Assembly (NCBI GenBank): GCA_012270965.1 | Contig: JAAXHJ010000097.1 | Span: 56,280 to 120,279, forward strand | Source of the DNA: Candidatus Palauibacter poriticola | Lineage (GTDB): Bacteria > Gemmatimonadota > Gemmatimonadetes > Palauibacterales > Palauibacteraceae | Direction of reading: 5' to 3' | DNA length: 64,000 nt | Shown: one piece after another, positions 32,982-41,421 of the stretch | Layout of the letters: the number at the start of each line of letters is the position of its first letter | Position numbering within the stretch: the stretch's first letter is position 1 | Made by a program: the position numbers and the translations under genes | Notes under the pieces: model-generated | What the model was told of the DNA's origin: nothing | What the model saw: only the letters and a program-made list of their open reading frames with translations | The model's database searches: none

Positions 32982-33101
32982 TCACTTCCGGTCGGCGTCG
33001 CGGGCCCTCAGGATGCTCTCGGTGGTCACGCGGTTCTTTGACGCCTCCTTTCTGGCGCGGATTTTCCTGAGCCACTCCTTGAGGGGGAGCTTCTTCGCCA
33101 T
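32982..33101 (-). CDS. Small basic protein, 39 residues, unknown function
   Basis: A short ORF begins MAKKLPLKEWLRKIRARKEA and ends LRARDADRK. It has 13 Lys/Arg residues and would form an amphipathic basic helix. ATG 33101 lies 4 bases after the cystathionine beta-synthase stop, in the same direction, so it is probably cotranscribed. No clear Shine-Dalgarno is seen. I do not recognise a family. It could be a small nucleic-acid-binding protein, an antitoxin-like fragment or chance. The stretch 32889-32981 between it and the methyltransferase promoter shows nothing else. Confidence 0.5.
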   Translation of the reverse strand: MAKKLPLKEWLRKIRARKEASKNRVTTESILRARDADRK

Positions 33102-33105
33102 CCGG

Positions 33106-34497
33106 TCACCCGCCCTTTCCGGCGCCCAAGGCGGAGATGAGGTCGGAGCGGGTGAGGATGCCGAGCGTGCCGTCTTCCTGCTGCACGAGTACGGCGGGCT
33201 GATCTCCGCTGAGGGCGTTGGCGAACGCGTGGACGGGGTTCGAGGCCCCCACCGTCGGGAAGGGCGGGCCCATGGCGTCGCGCACGAGGGGCCCCCGCGC
33301 GTCGGGGTCTCCCATGAGGAAGCGCAGGATGTTCTGCTCGATGAGGCTCCCGACGACTTCTCCTCCCTCCGTCACCGGCAGCTGCGAGATCGCATGCTCC
33401 CGCATCGAGGCGATCGCATCCTCCAGCGACATGTCGACCGGGGCCGACACCAGCGGCCTCTCGGTCGAACGGCGTGCGACGAGCACTCCCGCGGTGAGGG
33501 TCTCGCCCTCGTCGAGGAAGCCGTGCTCCTGCATCCAAACGTCGTTGTAGACCTTTCCGAGCGCGCGATAGCCGCCGTCGGGCATCATCACGACGAGTAC
33601 CGCGTCGTCTGAGACCGCGTCGCGGTTCGCGTCCATCCACTGGAGAGCGCCGGCCATCGCCATGCCGCACGAGCCGCCGAGAAACATCCCCTCCTCGCGC
33701 GCCAAGCGACGCGTCATGAGCATCGATTCTCGGTCGGTGACGCGCACGTAGTCGTCCACGATGTCGAAGTTCATGTTTCCGGCGAGGATGTCCTCCCCCA
33801 CCCCCTCGGTGACGTACGGGTAGATCTCGTCCTCGTCGAACTCCCCGGTGTGAAAGTACTTCCAATAGACGGAACCGAACGGGTCCACGCCGACAATTCT
33901 GATGTCCGGGTTCCGTTCCTTGAGGTAGGCGGCGGAGCCGGAGATCGTGCCGCCGGTGCCGGAGCCGACGAAGAGGTGCGTGATCCTCCCCTCCGTCCCT
34001 TCCCACAACTCGGGGCCCGTCGTCCGGACGTGGGCGAGCGTGTTGGCGGGGTTGTCGTACTGGTTCATGTAGAAGGAGTTGGGCGTCTCCCTCGCGAGTC
34101 GGCGCGAGACCTCGTAGTAGGAGCGGGGATCTTCCGCCGCGACCGCCGTCGGGCAGACGATGACCTCCGCGCCGAGCGCCCGCAGGATGGCGATCTTCTC
34201 CGGGCTCTGCTTGTCCGTGGTCGCGAAGATGCACCTGTAGCCGCGGGCGATGGCCGCAAGCGCGAGCCCGACGCCGGTGTTGCCGCTCGTGCCCTCGATG
34301 ATCGTGCCGCCGGGGGCGATCTCACCCCGCGCCTCGGCGTCCTCCAGCATCGAGATCCCGATCCGGTCCTTGACGGAGCCGCCGGGGTTGAAATACTCCA
34401 GCTTCGCGAGAACGGTGCCGGGCAGGTGCGCCGGGAGCCGGTTCAGGCGCACCAGGGGCGTGCCGCCGATCGTGCCCAGGATGTCGTCATGCCACAT
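33106..34497 (-). CDS. Cystathionine beta-synthase with tandem CBS domains
   Basis: A PLP enzyme of 463 residues that condenses serine (or an activated serine) with homocysteine. The PLP lysine lies in NPGGSVKDRIG, and the substrate loop is GTSGNTGVGLA. The glycine-rich phosphate loop is GSGTGGTISG. After residue 340 two CBS domains follow (SLEDAIASMREHAISQLPVT; NALSGDQPAVLVQQEDGTLG). The frame is open from 34545, but ATG 34497 with GGGAGAAG upstream gives the family N-terminus. It sits near a homocysteine methyltransferase, which uses the same substrate. Confidence 0.92.
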   Translation of the reverse strand: MWHDDILGTIGGTPLVRLNRLPAHLPGTVLAKLEYFNPGGSVKDRIGISMLEDAEARGEIAPGGTIIEGTSGNTGVGLALAAIARGYRCIFATTDKQSPEKIAILRALGAEVIVCPTAVAAEDPRSYYEVSRRLARETPNSFYMNQYDNPANTLAHVRTTGPELWEGTEGRITHLFVGSGTGGTISGSAAYLKERNPDIRIVGVDPFGSVYWKYFHTGEFDEDEIYPYVTEGVGEDILAGNMNFDIVDDYVRVTDRESMLMTRRLAREEGMFLGGSCGMAMAGALQWMDANRDAVSDDAVLVVMMPDGGYRALGKVYNDVWMQEHGFLDEGETLTAGVLVARRSTERPLVSAPVDMSLEDAIASMREHAISQLPVTEGGEVVGSLIEQNILRFLMGDPDARGPLVRDAMGPPFPTVGASNPVHAFANALSGDQPAVLVQQEDGTLGILTRSDLISALGAGKGG

Positions 34498-34560
34498 GGA
34501 GATTCGCTTCTCCCGCGCTTCGCAGCCCGCATGTGGCTGCTCCAAGGGCCGCCTCGCGCG

Positions 34561-34995
34561 CTACCCGGTCAGGTTGAACAGCCGGCTGTACTTGACAACG
34601 AGCTGCCGCTGCTTCGGACCCGCCATGATTCCGGTGCGTTCGAGCGAGCCGGTGTGACTCGTGTCGTTCCACACGATATACAACCCGGTGCCGGCCGTAT
34701 CGAGCCGGGCGAACCGAACGTTCGTCCCGACGTCCTTCGTATCGTCGTTGTACTGGACGTTGGCCTGGAGGTATACGCGGGGCGTGAAGGAGTACGAGGC
34801 GTTGAATCGAAGGACGGCGGTCCTGAAGCTGCCGCTCCACGCGTCGTCGTCGAGCCGGCCATCGATGACGGGAGGGGACCCGATCTGCGACGCCCGCGCC
34901 GAAGGGGGGGTCTGGCCGTGGAGCAGGGCGGGCGCAACGGGCACGACAAGCAGCGTGCTGACGGTACCGGCGGCGATGTCGCGAGTCGCGCGCAT
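34561..34995 (-). pseudogene. DUF5916-type protein with large internal deletion
   Basis: The 144-codon ORF has an intact signal peptide (IAAGTVSTLLVVPVAPALLHGQ) and the family N-terminal motif GSPPVIDGRLDDDAW. It then jumps directly to what looks like the barrel end of the family: LRFNASYSFTPRVYLQANVQYNDDT, then RLDTAGTGLYIVWNDT and VVKYSRLFN. DUF5916 proteins are normally 700 residues or more, so the middle appears deleted in frame. ATG 34995 with GGAAGTGGAG upstream is intact, so a short product might still be made. The family call is from remembered motifs. Confidence 0.68.
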
Positions 34996-35012
34996 GCAGC
35001 TCCACTTCCTTC

Positions 35013-36053
35013 TCAAGTGACGGTCTTTTGAGAAGATGCGGCCCCGGCGCGGACGGCGGCGATCTCGCCGGGACCCACGCGACAGCAGCCGCCGACGCCG
35101 TCGGCGCCCGCCGCGCGCCACTCGGCCGCGCTCCGGGCCCAGTCCATCGGGGTCGCGGGGCCCGTCCAGCGCTTCGCGTCCGCGTCCCATTCCTCCCCCG
35201 AGTTCGGATAGGCGAGGATCGGTTTTTCGGTCGCCCGCCGCGCCACGCGGACGAGGGGGACGACGAGGCGCGGATCGACGCAGTTCACGCCGACCGCGAC
35301 GACATGGGGTTCGGCGTCGCACAGGGCGGCGGCGGTCTCGAGCGGGGTGCCATCGGCGAGGCGGGCACCGTCGCGGCACTGGAAGCTGATCCACACGGGG
35401 CGGCGGGACACGGCGGCCAGCCGGCAGTAGGCGCGGACTTCCTCCACCGACGGGGTGGTCTCGCAGGCGAGGACGTCGGCCTCGGTCTCCGCGAGGACCT
35501 CCCAGCGTCGCGCATGGAAGTCATACAACTCGGGCGCAGAGAGCCCGTAGTCGCCCCTGTATTCGGATCCATCGGCCAGGTAGGCCCCGTACGGCCCGAC
35601 GCTCGCCGCAACGAGGGGCGGCGGGCGGCTCGGAGACGGCGGGCGGCTCGAGGGCGGGACCGGGCGCGGCGCCGGAGTTGGGGGCGCCGCCCGGTTCGAA
35701 GGCGGCGGGGCACCGAGCGGGGACGCCGGCCGGCCGGCTAGGAAGTCCGCGCGCGCCGAGATGGCCAAGTCGACGGAGTCGCGCAGGAGGCGGGTGGTCG
35801 CCGCCGCGTCGAGGCCCCGGGCTCGGAAGCCCTCGAAGGTCGCCTGGTACGTCGAGGTGGCGATGCAGTCGGCGCCCGCCTCGAGGAAGCGGCGGTGGGC
35901 GGCGCGGATCACGGCGGGGTCATCGATGAGGACGCGGGCGGACCACAGTGGATCGTTGAGATCGCAGCCCAGCGCCTCGAGTTCCGTCGCCAAGCCGCCA
36001 TCGAGGACGAGAAGGCCCTCCCGCTCGATGAAGTCGCGGATCGGGTCGATCAA
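35013..36053 (-). CDS. Homocysteine S-methyltransferase family protein
   Basis: A 346-residue TIM-barrel methyltransferase. It begins EGLLVLDGGLATELEALG, with ATSTYQATFEGF and the zinc-binding cysteines in VGVNCVD and VGGCCRVGP. These proteins make methionine from homocysteine and a methyl donor such as S-methylmethionine. A Pro/Ser-rich insert of about 40 residues (positions 104-146) interrupts the barrel and is unusual. The TTG start at 36053 overlaps the upstream stop (TTGA). It is probably cotranscribed with the MBL gene. Confidence 0.9.
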   Translation of the reverse strand: MIDPIRDFIEREGLLVLDGGLATELEALGCDLNDPLWSARVLIDDPAVIRAAHRRFLEAGADCIATSTYQATFEGFRARGLDAAATTRLLRDSVDLAISARADFLAGRPASPLGAPPPSNRAAPPTPAPRPVPPSSRPPSPSRPPPLVAASVGPYGAYLADGSEYRGDYGLSAPELYDFHARRWEVLAETEADVLACETTPSVEEVRAYCRLAAVSRRPVWISFQCRDGARLADGTPLETAAALCDAEPHVVAVGVNCVDPRLVVPLVRVARRATEKPILAYPNSGEEWDADAKRWTGPATPMDWARSAAEWRAAGADGVGGCCRVGPGEIAAVRAGAASSQKTVT

Positions 36054-37036
36054 CGCGGATCCGGGCCGATCATGATCGAGAACCCCTCGAACACGAACTC
36101 GACCCCGCCGTCCTGAAGTCGGTTGCCGACGGCGATCCGGTCGAACATGGCTTCCACGGCGTCGTGCAGCTCGAGCAGCCGCGAGGGCTGCGCGACCGGC
36201 GTGTTGTGGGCCGTGAACAGCGTCGTCAACTCCGGGACAAGCTCGGCGAGCCGGGCCATCGAGGTCCGGTACGCCTCCAAGTCCGTTTCGGGGGCGAAGA
36301 GCCAGATCGGGCCCTCGTAGAAGGAATCCCCGGTCCAGAGGAACCCGGCCTCGCGATCAACGAGGGCGATCGCATCGGGCGTGTGGCCCGGGACGGCGAT
36401 GACTTCGAGAGTGCGTTCCCCCAGATCGATCCGGTGTCCGTCGTCGATGAAGCCGGAGATCTCGAAGGCGGGCGTGTGGTAGTTGTCCTCCGTGATCCCC
36501 GCAGGCAGGGCACGGCAGAGGGCGCTCGCGGCCACCTCTCCCCGCACCTCGGGGTTCGGGCGGCCGCGGGCGCGGATGCGGGTGAACTCCGTGTCCATGG
36601 CGAGGACACGCTCGAACTCCGCGTTGCCCCCGACGTGGTCCATATGCGTGTGCGAGTTGAGGACGGTCACGGGCAGCGCCGTAAGCTCGTCCACGACGGC
36701 GCGGATGCGGCCGATCCCCATCCCCGTGTCGAAGAGGAGGGCACCCTCCTCACCTAGGATCAGGTAGGAGATGACCTCCTGGAACTGGGACGGCTCGTAG
36801 ATCGCGTACACCCTCGGGGCGACGCGATAGACTTCGAACCAGTCATCCGCGACCTCGACGCGCTCCAAGCCGGCGTACTGCGAGCGGGGCACGTTCGAGC
36901 AGAAGCCCGCCGGCGCGGCGCGCGATTCGGGGGCGAAATCGCCGCCGGGCGCACAGGCGAGCGTGCCCCCGGCCAGCGCCCCCGCGGCCGTCAACCGTAG
37001 GATGCCGGATCGCTTCCGCAGTCTCCTTCCGCTCAC
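36050..37036 (-). CDS. Metallo-beta-lactamase-fold lipoprotein
   Basis: From GTG 37036 the product is 328 residues with a lipobox signal (GALAGGTLAC). The metal site is NSHTHMDHVGG (HxHxDH), with a later histidine in VPGHTPDA and an Asp in LWTGDSFYEG. This is the general MBL hydrolase fold. The sequence does not indicate whether it acts on beta-lactams, lactones or other esters. The open frame continues to 37132 upstream, but the signal peptide favours 37036. It overlaps the homocysteine methyltransferase gene by 4 bases. Confidence 0.85.
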   Translation of the reverse strand: MSGRRLRKRSGILRLTAAGALAGGTLACAPGGDFAPESRAAPAGFCSNVPRSQYAGLERVEVADDWFEVYRVAPRVYAIYEPSQFQEVISYLILGEEGALLFDTGMGIGRIRAVVDELTALPVTVLNSHTHMDHVGGNAEFERVLAMDTEFTRIRARGRPNPEVRGEVAASALCRALPAGITEDNYHTPAFEISGFIDDGHRIDLGERTLEVIAVPGHTPDAIALVDREAGFLWTGDSFYEGPIWLFAPETDLEAYRTSMARLAELVPELTTLFTAHNTPVAQPSRLLELHDAVEAMFDRIAVGNRLQDGGVEFVFEGFSIMIGPDPR

Positions 37037-37093
37037 TGCCTGAGACCTGTGCGCGTGCGAGCCGGGTCGTATCGCACGACACCCGTCCCCTGT

Positions 37094-37122
37094 TTGCGAG
37101 TCGTCGTACACCTCCGTACCTT
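37094..37122 (+). promoter_or_regulatory. Putative promoter of the 159-residue lipoprotein gene
   Basis: TTGCGA (37094-37099) and TACCTT (37117-37122) are 17 bp apart, about 50 bases before ATG 37174. The surrounding 37110-37150 stretch is unusually T-rich for this window. It is a divergent intergenic region between the MBL gene and the lipoprotein gene. Confidence 0.4.
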
Positions 37123-37173
37123 TTTTCGGCAACTATTTTTTTCCCGCATGAACATGGAAGAAAGATTCCACGG

Positions 37174-37653
37174 ATGAAGCGAAGCGTTCAGGCTCTTGCC
37201 GTGCTGGGGTTCGCGCTGGCCGCATGTGCCGATGAGGGTGAAGTCGTATCGCCCACGTTGGACGATGGGGCCTGGGCCGCACAAGTGGTCGCGTCGGCGA
37301 TGGATGACCTCCAGCCGGGGCAGTATGCGGCGGTGAACAGGAAGTCGCGTACCGTCAACACCTACCCGATGGGCGAGGGACCGTTCGCAACCCCGCACGT
37401 CGACGTGGACGATGTCGTAAAGGGTATGAGTGATCCGGTCTTCCGCGAGTTCATGCGCGGGAGCCTCGCGGGCGTGTCCGCCGACGGTGACGACCCCGAT
37501 TGTGCGATCTCCGCCTCCGATCTTGATGACGACGAATCGGTTAAGGCCTGGAACGGCTGCGTTCAAGGTCTGATGGCCGACGATGATTGCGCTACGGTTA
37601 CTCTCGAGTACATCAAGAAGGAACAGATGTACCACGCGCATTGTCTGGCGTAG
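37174..37653 (+). CDS. Small lipoprotein of unknown function
   Basis: A 159-residue protein with a classic lipoprotein signal (KRSVQALAVLGFALAAC). The mature part is acidic and has four further cysteines (in DDPDCAIS, WNGCVQG, DDDCATV and HAHCLA) that could form disulfides. I do not recognise the family. It stands alone between a divergent and a convergent neighbour; its stop is 7 bp from that of the VPS10-type gene. Purine-rich GGAAGAAAG precedes the ATG. Confidence 0.72.
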   Translation: MKRSVQALAVLGFALAACADEGEVVSPTLDDGAWAAQVVASAMDDLQPGQYAAVNRKSRTVNTYPMGEGPFATPHVDVDDVVKGMSDPVFREFMRGSLAGVSADGDDPDCAISASDLDDDESVKAWNGCVQGLMADDDCATVTLEYIKKEQMYHAHCLA

Positions 37654-37660
37654 GGCTGCT

Positions 37661-40600
37661 TCATTCAGTCGTAATCACGCGGCCGACCCTCGCCTGCAGC
37701 AGCCGGTTGAACTCCACCAGTTCGTCGGCGAGGACGGCCTGCAACCGCACGACGACCTCGTCGATCTGGTCGCTCAGGAGCTGCGCCACCTCGGCGTGCT
37801 GGTCGGTGGGCGGGAAGTCCGCCGTGCCGACCGCCCCTTGGAGGTACTGCAGGCGGCCGGCGATCATCGAGGGCCAGCGCACTCCGTCCGGCCCCGTGTT
37901 CTTGAGCTGCACGAGTTCGCCCTCCACCTCGATGAGCGATTCGTCGAGCGCCTCTCCCGCCTCGAGCACGTCCTCCGCGTCCCCGGCTTCCTCGAGCACC
38001 GGTCGCAGGTCATGGATCTGCCGCCGCAGGAGTTCGATCTGGTTGACGGCGTCGGCGAGCCGGTTCCGATCCTCCACGATGTCGTCGAGGAGCGCCTTCT
38101 GCGCGAGGATGTCCGCCATCGAGCCCTCGGAACTCGGATCGCGGAGGACCGTCAGTTCCTCGGACCCCACGTCCTCGCCGTCCACGACCAGCGTCACCGT
38201 GTAGGTGCCCGGTGGCTGGCGCGGCCCGCCGCCGAAGCCGAAGAAGCCGCCCCCGGCCGTGCGGGCGACCTCCGGCATCGGCATCCAGTCGGCGAACTGC
38301 GGCTTCGTTCGGTACTCGATCGGGTTCGCGTCGGGGCCGCGGAAGTTCCACCACACCCGGTTGAAGCCGTCGTGGCTGGAGCCGTCGAGCGTGGCCAGCG
38401 TGTCACCCTCGGTGTTCTCGACGCGAACCTGCACCTCGCGTCCCTCCCCGCCGCCGAGCCAGTAGTTGATCGACGCCCCGTTGGGCGGGTTCTGACCCAC
38501 GGACCAGTCCTCGTACATGATCTGGGGCTCGGAGATGTCGTTGAAGCGGTACGCGTCGCGCGGCGCGAACAGGTGGGCGTCGGAGGCCGCGATCTCGGGC
38601 GTGAGCTGCTGCACCCCGCTCAGGTCGTCGAGGATCCAGTAGCCGCGGCCGTACGTCCCGGCCACGAAGTCGTTGAAGTGCTCCTGGATGATGAGCCCGT
38701 AGTACGGCGACGGGGGAAGGTTCGGCATGAAGAGCTGCCAGCTCTCCCCGTCGTCGTAGCTGATGTAGACGTTCGTCTCGGTGCCGAGGTAGAGGAGGCC
38801 CGGCCGCACCGGGTCCTCGAGCAGGTAGCGCGTGTAGTCGACCGGATAGTTGTCGACCCCATCGGTGATCTGCGTCCACGTCGCCCCGAAGTCGTCCGTC
38901 TTGTAGGCGCGCGCGTCGAAGTCGCCCACCTGGTGGTGCTCGATCGTGATGTAGGCCTTCGCGACGTCGAAGCGGGAGGCGTCGATGCTCCGCACGATGC
39001 CGTCCGGGGGCAGGTTCGGGATGTTCTCCGTGACGTTCGTCCACGTCGCGCCGTCGTCGCGGCTCACCTGCACGAGGCCGTCGTTCGTGCCGGCCCAGAA
39101 GACGCCCTGCTCGATGGGCGACTCGTCGAAGGCGTAGATCACGCAGCAGAACTCCACGCCGATGTTGTCCGGCGTGAGCCCGCCGGAGATCGTCATCCGC
39201 TCCCGGTTGTTCGTGGAGAGGTCGGGGCTGATGACCTCCCAGCTCTGGCCGCGGTTGCGCGTGCGGTGCACGTGCTGGCTCGTGACGTAGATCGTCTCGT
39301 TGTCGTGCGGGGAGATGAGGAGGGGGAAGGTCCACTGGAAGCGGTAGCGGATCTCCTCCGCCGGATATCCCATGGTGGATTCGGGCCATACCTCGACATC
39401 GCGGAACTGGCCGCGCTCCCGGTCGTGCCGCACGACGATGCCGCCGACGGCGCCGGCGCCGGAGGCGCTCGACCACACGATGTTGGGGTCGGTGGGGTCG
39501 GGCGTCGCGAAGCCGCTCTCGCCGCCGCCCACCGTCGTCCAGTCGCCGCGCGGGATGAGTCCGCGCGCCCAGAAGCCGCTGTAGCGCGTGTTCGACGGCC
39601 CGTGGTAGGAGGGCCCGTCCTGCCGGTTCCCCATCACGTTGTAGGGGATCTCGTTGTCCACCGTGACGTGGTACATCTGCGCGATCGGCAGCTGCATGCG
39701 CGACCACGACTTCATCCGGTTCTCCGTGATCGCGACGCCGCTGTCGCCGCCGATGAAGACGCGGTCCGAGTTCTCCGGATCGACCCAGATGTCGTGCAGG
39801 TCCCACCCCGGGGCCTGCGGGTCGCCGCCCAGCGGGCCGCCGCCGAGGAAGTTGAACATCTCGTACGTCGCGCCCCCGTCGCGGCTCACGCTGAAGCTGG
39901 ACGAGAGGAAGTAGAGTTCGTCGCGGTCGTCGGAGGCGACGCCGCAGCGCGTGTAGTAGGCCTGCCGGGTCGCGAGGTCGTGGCTGTAGTTCACGAGCCG
40001 CCACGTGCGGCCGCCGTCATCGCTGCTCCACAGCTCGCCCGTGTCGGTCTCGTACTCCTCCATCGGCACGCCGTCGCTCGTCTCGATGAGGGCATACACC
40101 CGGTCCGAGTCCGAGTGGGACATGCAGACGGCGATTTTGCCGAGCGTGCCCGTCGGAAGCCCGTTCCCTTCGAGTTCGGTCCACGTGTCGCCACCGTCCA
40201 TCGTGAGGTGGAGACCGCTCCCCGGCCCGCCGCTGTCGCGCTTCCACGTCTTGAGATCGATGTCCCACATCGTGGCGAAGATCTTCCGCGGGTTCGCGGG
40301 GTCCATGACCATGTCGTAGGCGCCCGTCCCGCGGTCCACGAAGAGGACCTTCTCCCACGAGATGCCGCCATCGAAGGTGCGGTACACGCCCCGCTCGTCG
40401 GACTCCGCGTAGGCGTGCCCGAGCGCCGCCACGTATACGATGTCCGCGTCCGCCGGATGGATCAGGATGCGGCCGATGCGGCCGGTCCCCTCCAGCCCCA
40501 TGTGGGTCCAGGTCTCGCCGCCGTCGGTCGACTTCCAGGCGCCGTTCCCGATCGAGACGTTCGAGCGGATCGAGGTTTCGCCGGTCCCCGCCCACACGAC

Positions 40601-40903
40601 CGCGTGGTCGCTAGGGGCGACGGCGAGGGCGCCGATGGAGTGCACGGGCTGGTCATCGAACACGGGCCGCCAGTGCAGCCCGGCGTCGTCCGTCTTCCAG
40701 AGCCCCCCCGTCGCGGCGCCGGCGAAGTACGTCTTGCGGTCTCCGGGGACGCCCGCGACCGACGAGACGCGGTTGCCCACCGGTCCGATGTGGCGCGCCC
40801 GCAACCCCTCGTACTGCTCGGTACTGAGCTGCTGCGCCCCCAGCGGCACGGCGGCCGCCGCGGCGATGGCGAACCCGACGAAAAAGCGACAAACGTTGGA
40901 CAT
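37661..40903 (-). CDS. Secreted VPS10/sortilin-type BNR-repeat propeller protein
   Basis: A 1080-residue protein with signal peptide (FFVGFAIAAAAAVPLGAQ). It then shows repeated BNR/Asp-box motifs such as TDDAGLHWRPVF, TDGGETWTHMG, SDDGGRTWRLV, SRDGGATYEMF, NRGQSWEVI and DDFGATWTQI, which form a sortilin-type propeller. The C-terminal part has a strand-rich domain (YTVTLVVDGEDVGSEELTV) and a long helical region (ILAQKALLDDIVEDRNRLAD). Such proteins are often labelled glycosyl hydrolase, but no catalytic pair is evident. ATG 40903 gives the signal peptide. The frame open to 41146 is not used. Confidence 0.88.
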   Translation of the reverse strand: MSNVCRFFVGFAIAAAAAVPLGAQQLSTEQYEGLRARHIGPVGNRVSSVAGVPGDRKTYFAGAATGGLWKTDDAGLHWRPVFDDQPVHSIGALAVAPSDHAVVWAGTGETSIRSNVSIGNGAWKSTDGGETWTHMGLEGTGRIGRILIHPADADIVYVAALGHAYAESDERGVYRTFDGGISWEKVLFVDRGTGAYDMVMDPANPRKIFATMWDIDLKTWKRDSGGPGSGLHLTMDGGDTWTELEGNGLPTGTLGKIAVCMSHSDSDRVYALIETSDGVPMEEYETDTGELWSSDDGGRTWRLVNYSHDLATRQAYYTRCGVASDDRDELYFLSSSFSVSRDGGATYEMFNFLGGGPLGGDPQAPGWDLHDIWVDPENSDRVFIGGDSGVAITENRMKSWSRMQLPIAQMYHVTVDNEIPYNVMGNRQDGPSYHGPSNTRYSGFWARGLIPRGDWTTVGGGESGFATPDPTDPNIVWSSASGAGAVGGIVVRHDRERGQFRDVEVWPESTMGYPAEEIRYRFQWTFPLLISPHDNETIYVTSQHVHRTRNRGQSWEVISPDLSTNNRERMTISGGLTPDNIGVEFCCVIYAFDESPIEQGVFWAGTNDGLVQVSRDDGATWTNVTENIPNLPPDGIVRSIDASRFDVAKAYITIEHHQVGDFDARAYKTDDFGATWTQITDGVDNYPVDYTRYLLEDPVRPGLLYLGTETNVYISYDDGESWQLFMPNLPPSPYYGLIIQEHFNDFVAGTYGRGYWILDDLSGVQQLTPEIAASDAHLFAPRDAYRFNDISEPQIMYEDWSVGQNPPNGASINYWLGGGEGREVQVRVENTEGDTLATLDGSSHDGFNRVWWNFRGPDANPIEYRTKPQFADWMPMPEVARTAGGGFFGFGGGPRQPPGTYTVTLVVDGEDVGSEELTVLRDPSSEGSMADILAQKALLDDIVEDRNRLADAVNQIELLRRQIHDLRPVLEEAGDAEDVLEAGEALDESLIEVEGELVQLKNTGPDGVRWPSMIAGRLQYLQGAVGTADFPPTDQHAEVAQLLSDQIDEVVVRLQAVLADELVEFNRLLQARVGRVITTE

Positions 40904-41085
40904 GGCTCTGCCTCGTTGAAGCGGATGGTTCCCGTTACCGACGCTCCCGGAGCGTCCCGCGCGGAGACAGGCGCCGCGCGAACCATCTTCTTGGCGGTAT
41001 CGGGAGGAAACGTGTGGCAGGCGAGGAACGGGGACCAGAGCCGTCCGGTCAAGGGCGGCCCCTCGAAACCTCGAACGCCCTGCTG

Positions 41086-41328
41086 GACCGGTATCCGCTC
41101 GTGGACGTGTTCGCCCGCCAAGGCCCGGTGGATGAAGAGCAGGCAAGCCCGGATGTCGTCGCGTTCGAGCATCGGGTATTCCTCGAGGATCATCTCCGGC
41201 GAATCACCCGCGGCCAGCATGCCGGGGATGTGCTCTGCGGCGATGCGGAGATCGCGAATGATCGGCTTCCCTCCGAATACTCCCGGGCAAATCGTGATCC
41301 GGGCCATCGTTTCCGCATCTGCTGCCAT
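41086..41328 (-). pseudogene. DUF433 domain protein, stop codon lost
   Basis: The first 81 codons from ATG 41328, with GAGGAAG upstream, match the small DUF433 family: GVFGGKPIIRDLRIAAEHI and LLFIHRALAGEHVHERI. Normal proteins end about here (75-80 residues). In this copy the frame runs on without a stop to 40462, deep into the VPS10-type gene, so the end has been lost or shifted. DUF433 proteins often act as the antitoxin-like partner of a DUF5615 PIN-like protein, and no such partner is adjacent. Probably a decayed solo gene. Confidence 0.62.
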
Positions 41329-41421
41329 AGCTTCCTCTGGTCTTCGTTCGCGCGGTGGCGCGACTTGGCCGCTTCGAAAACGCCGACGCTCAGGATCGCA
41401 CGATTTCGGGAACGAGGAGCT

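Noticed and set aside
40462..41085. Full 289-codon reading of the DUF433 frame as one protein
   Set aside because: Beyond about residue 81 it covers the start of the VPS10-type gene and has no family resemblance, so only the first part is kept as a remnant.
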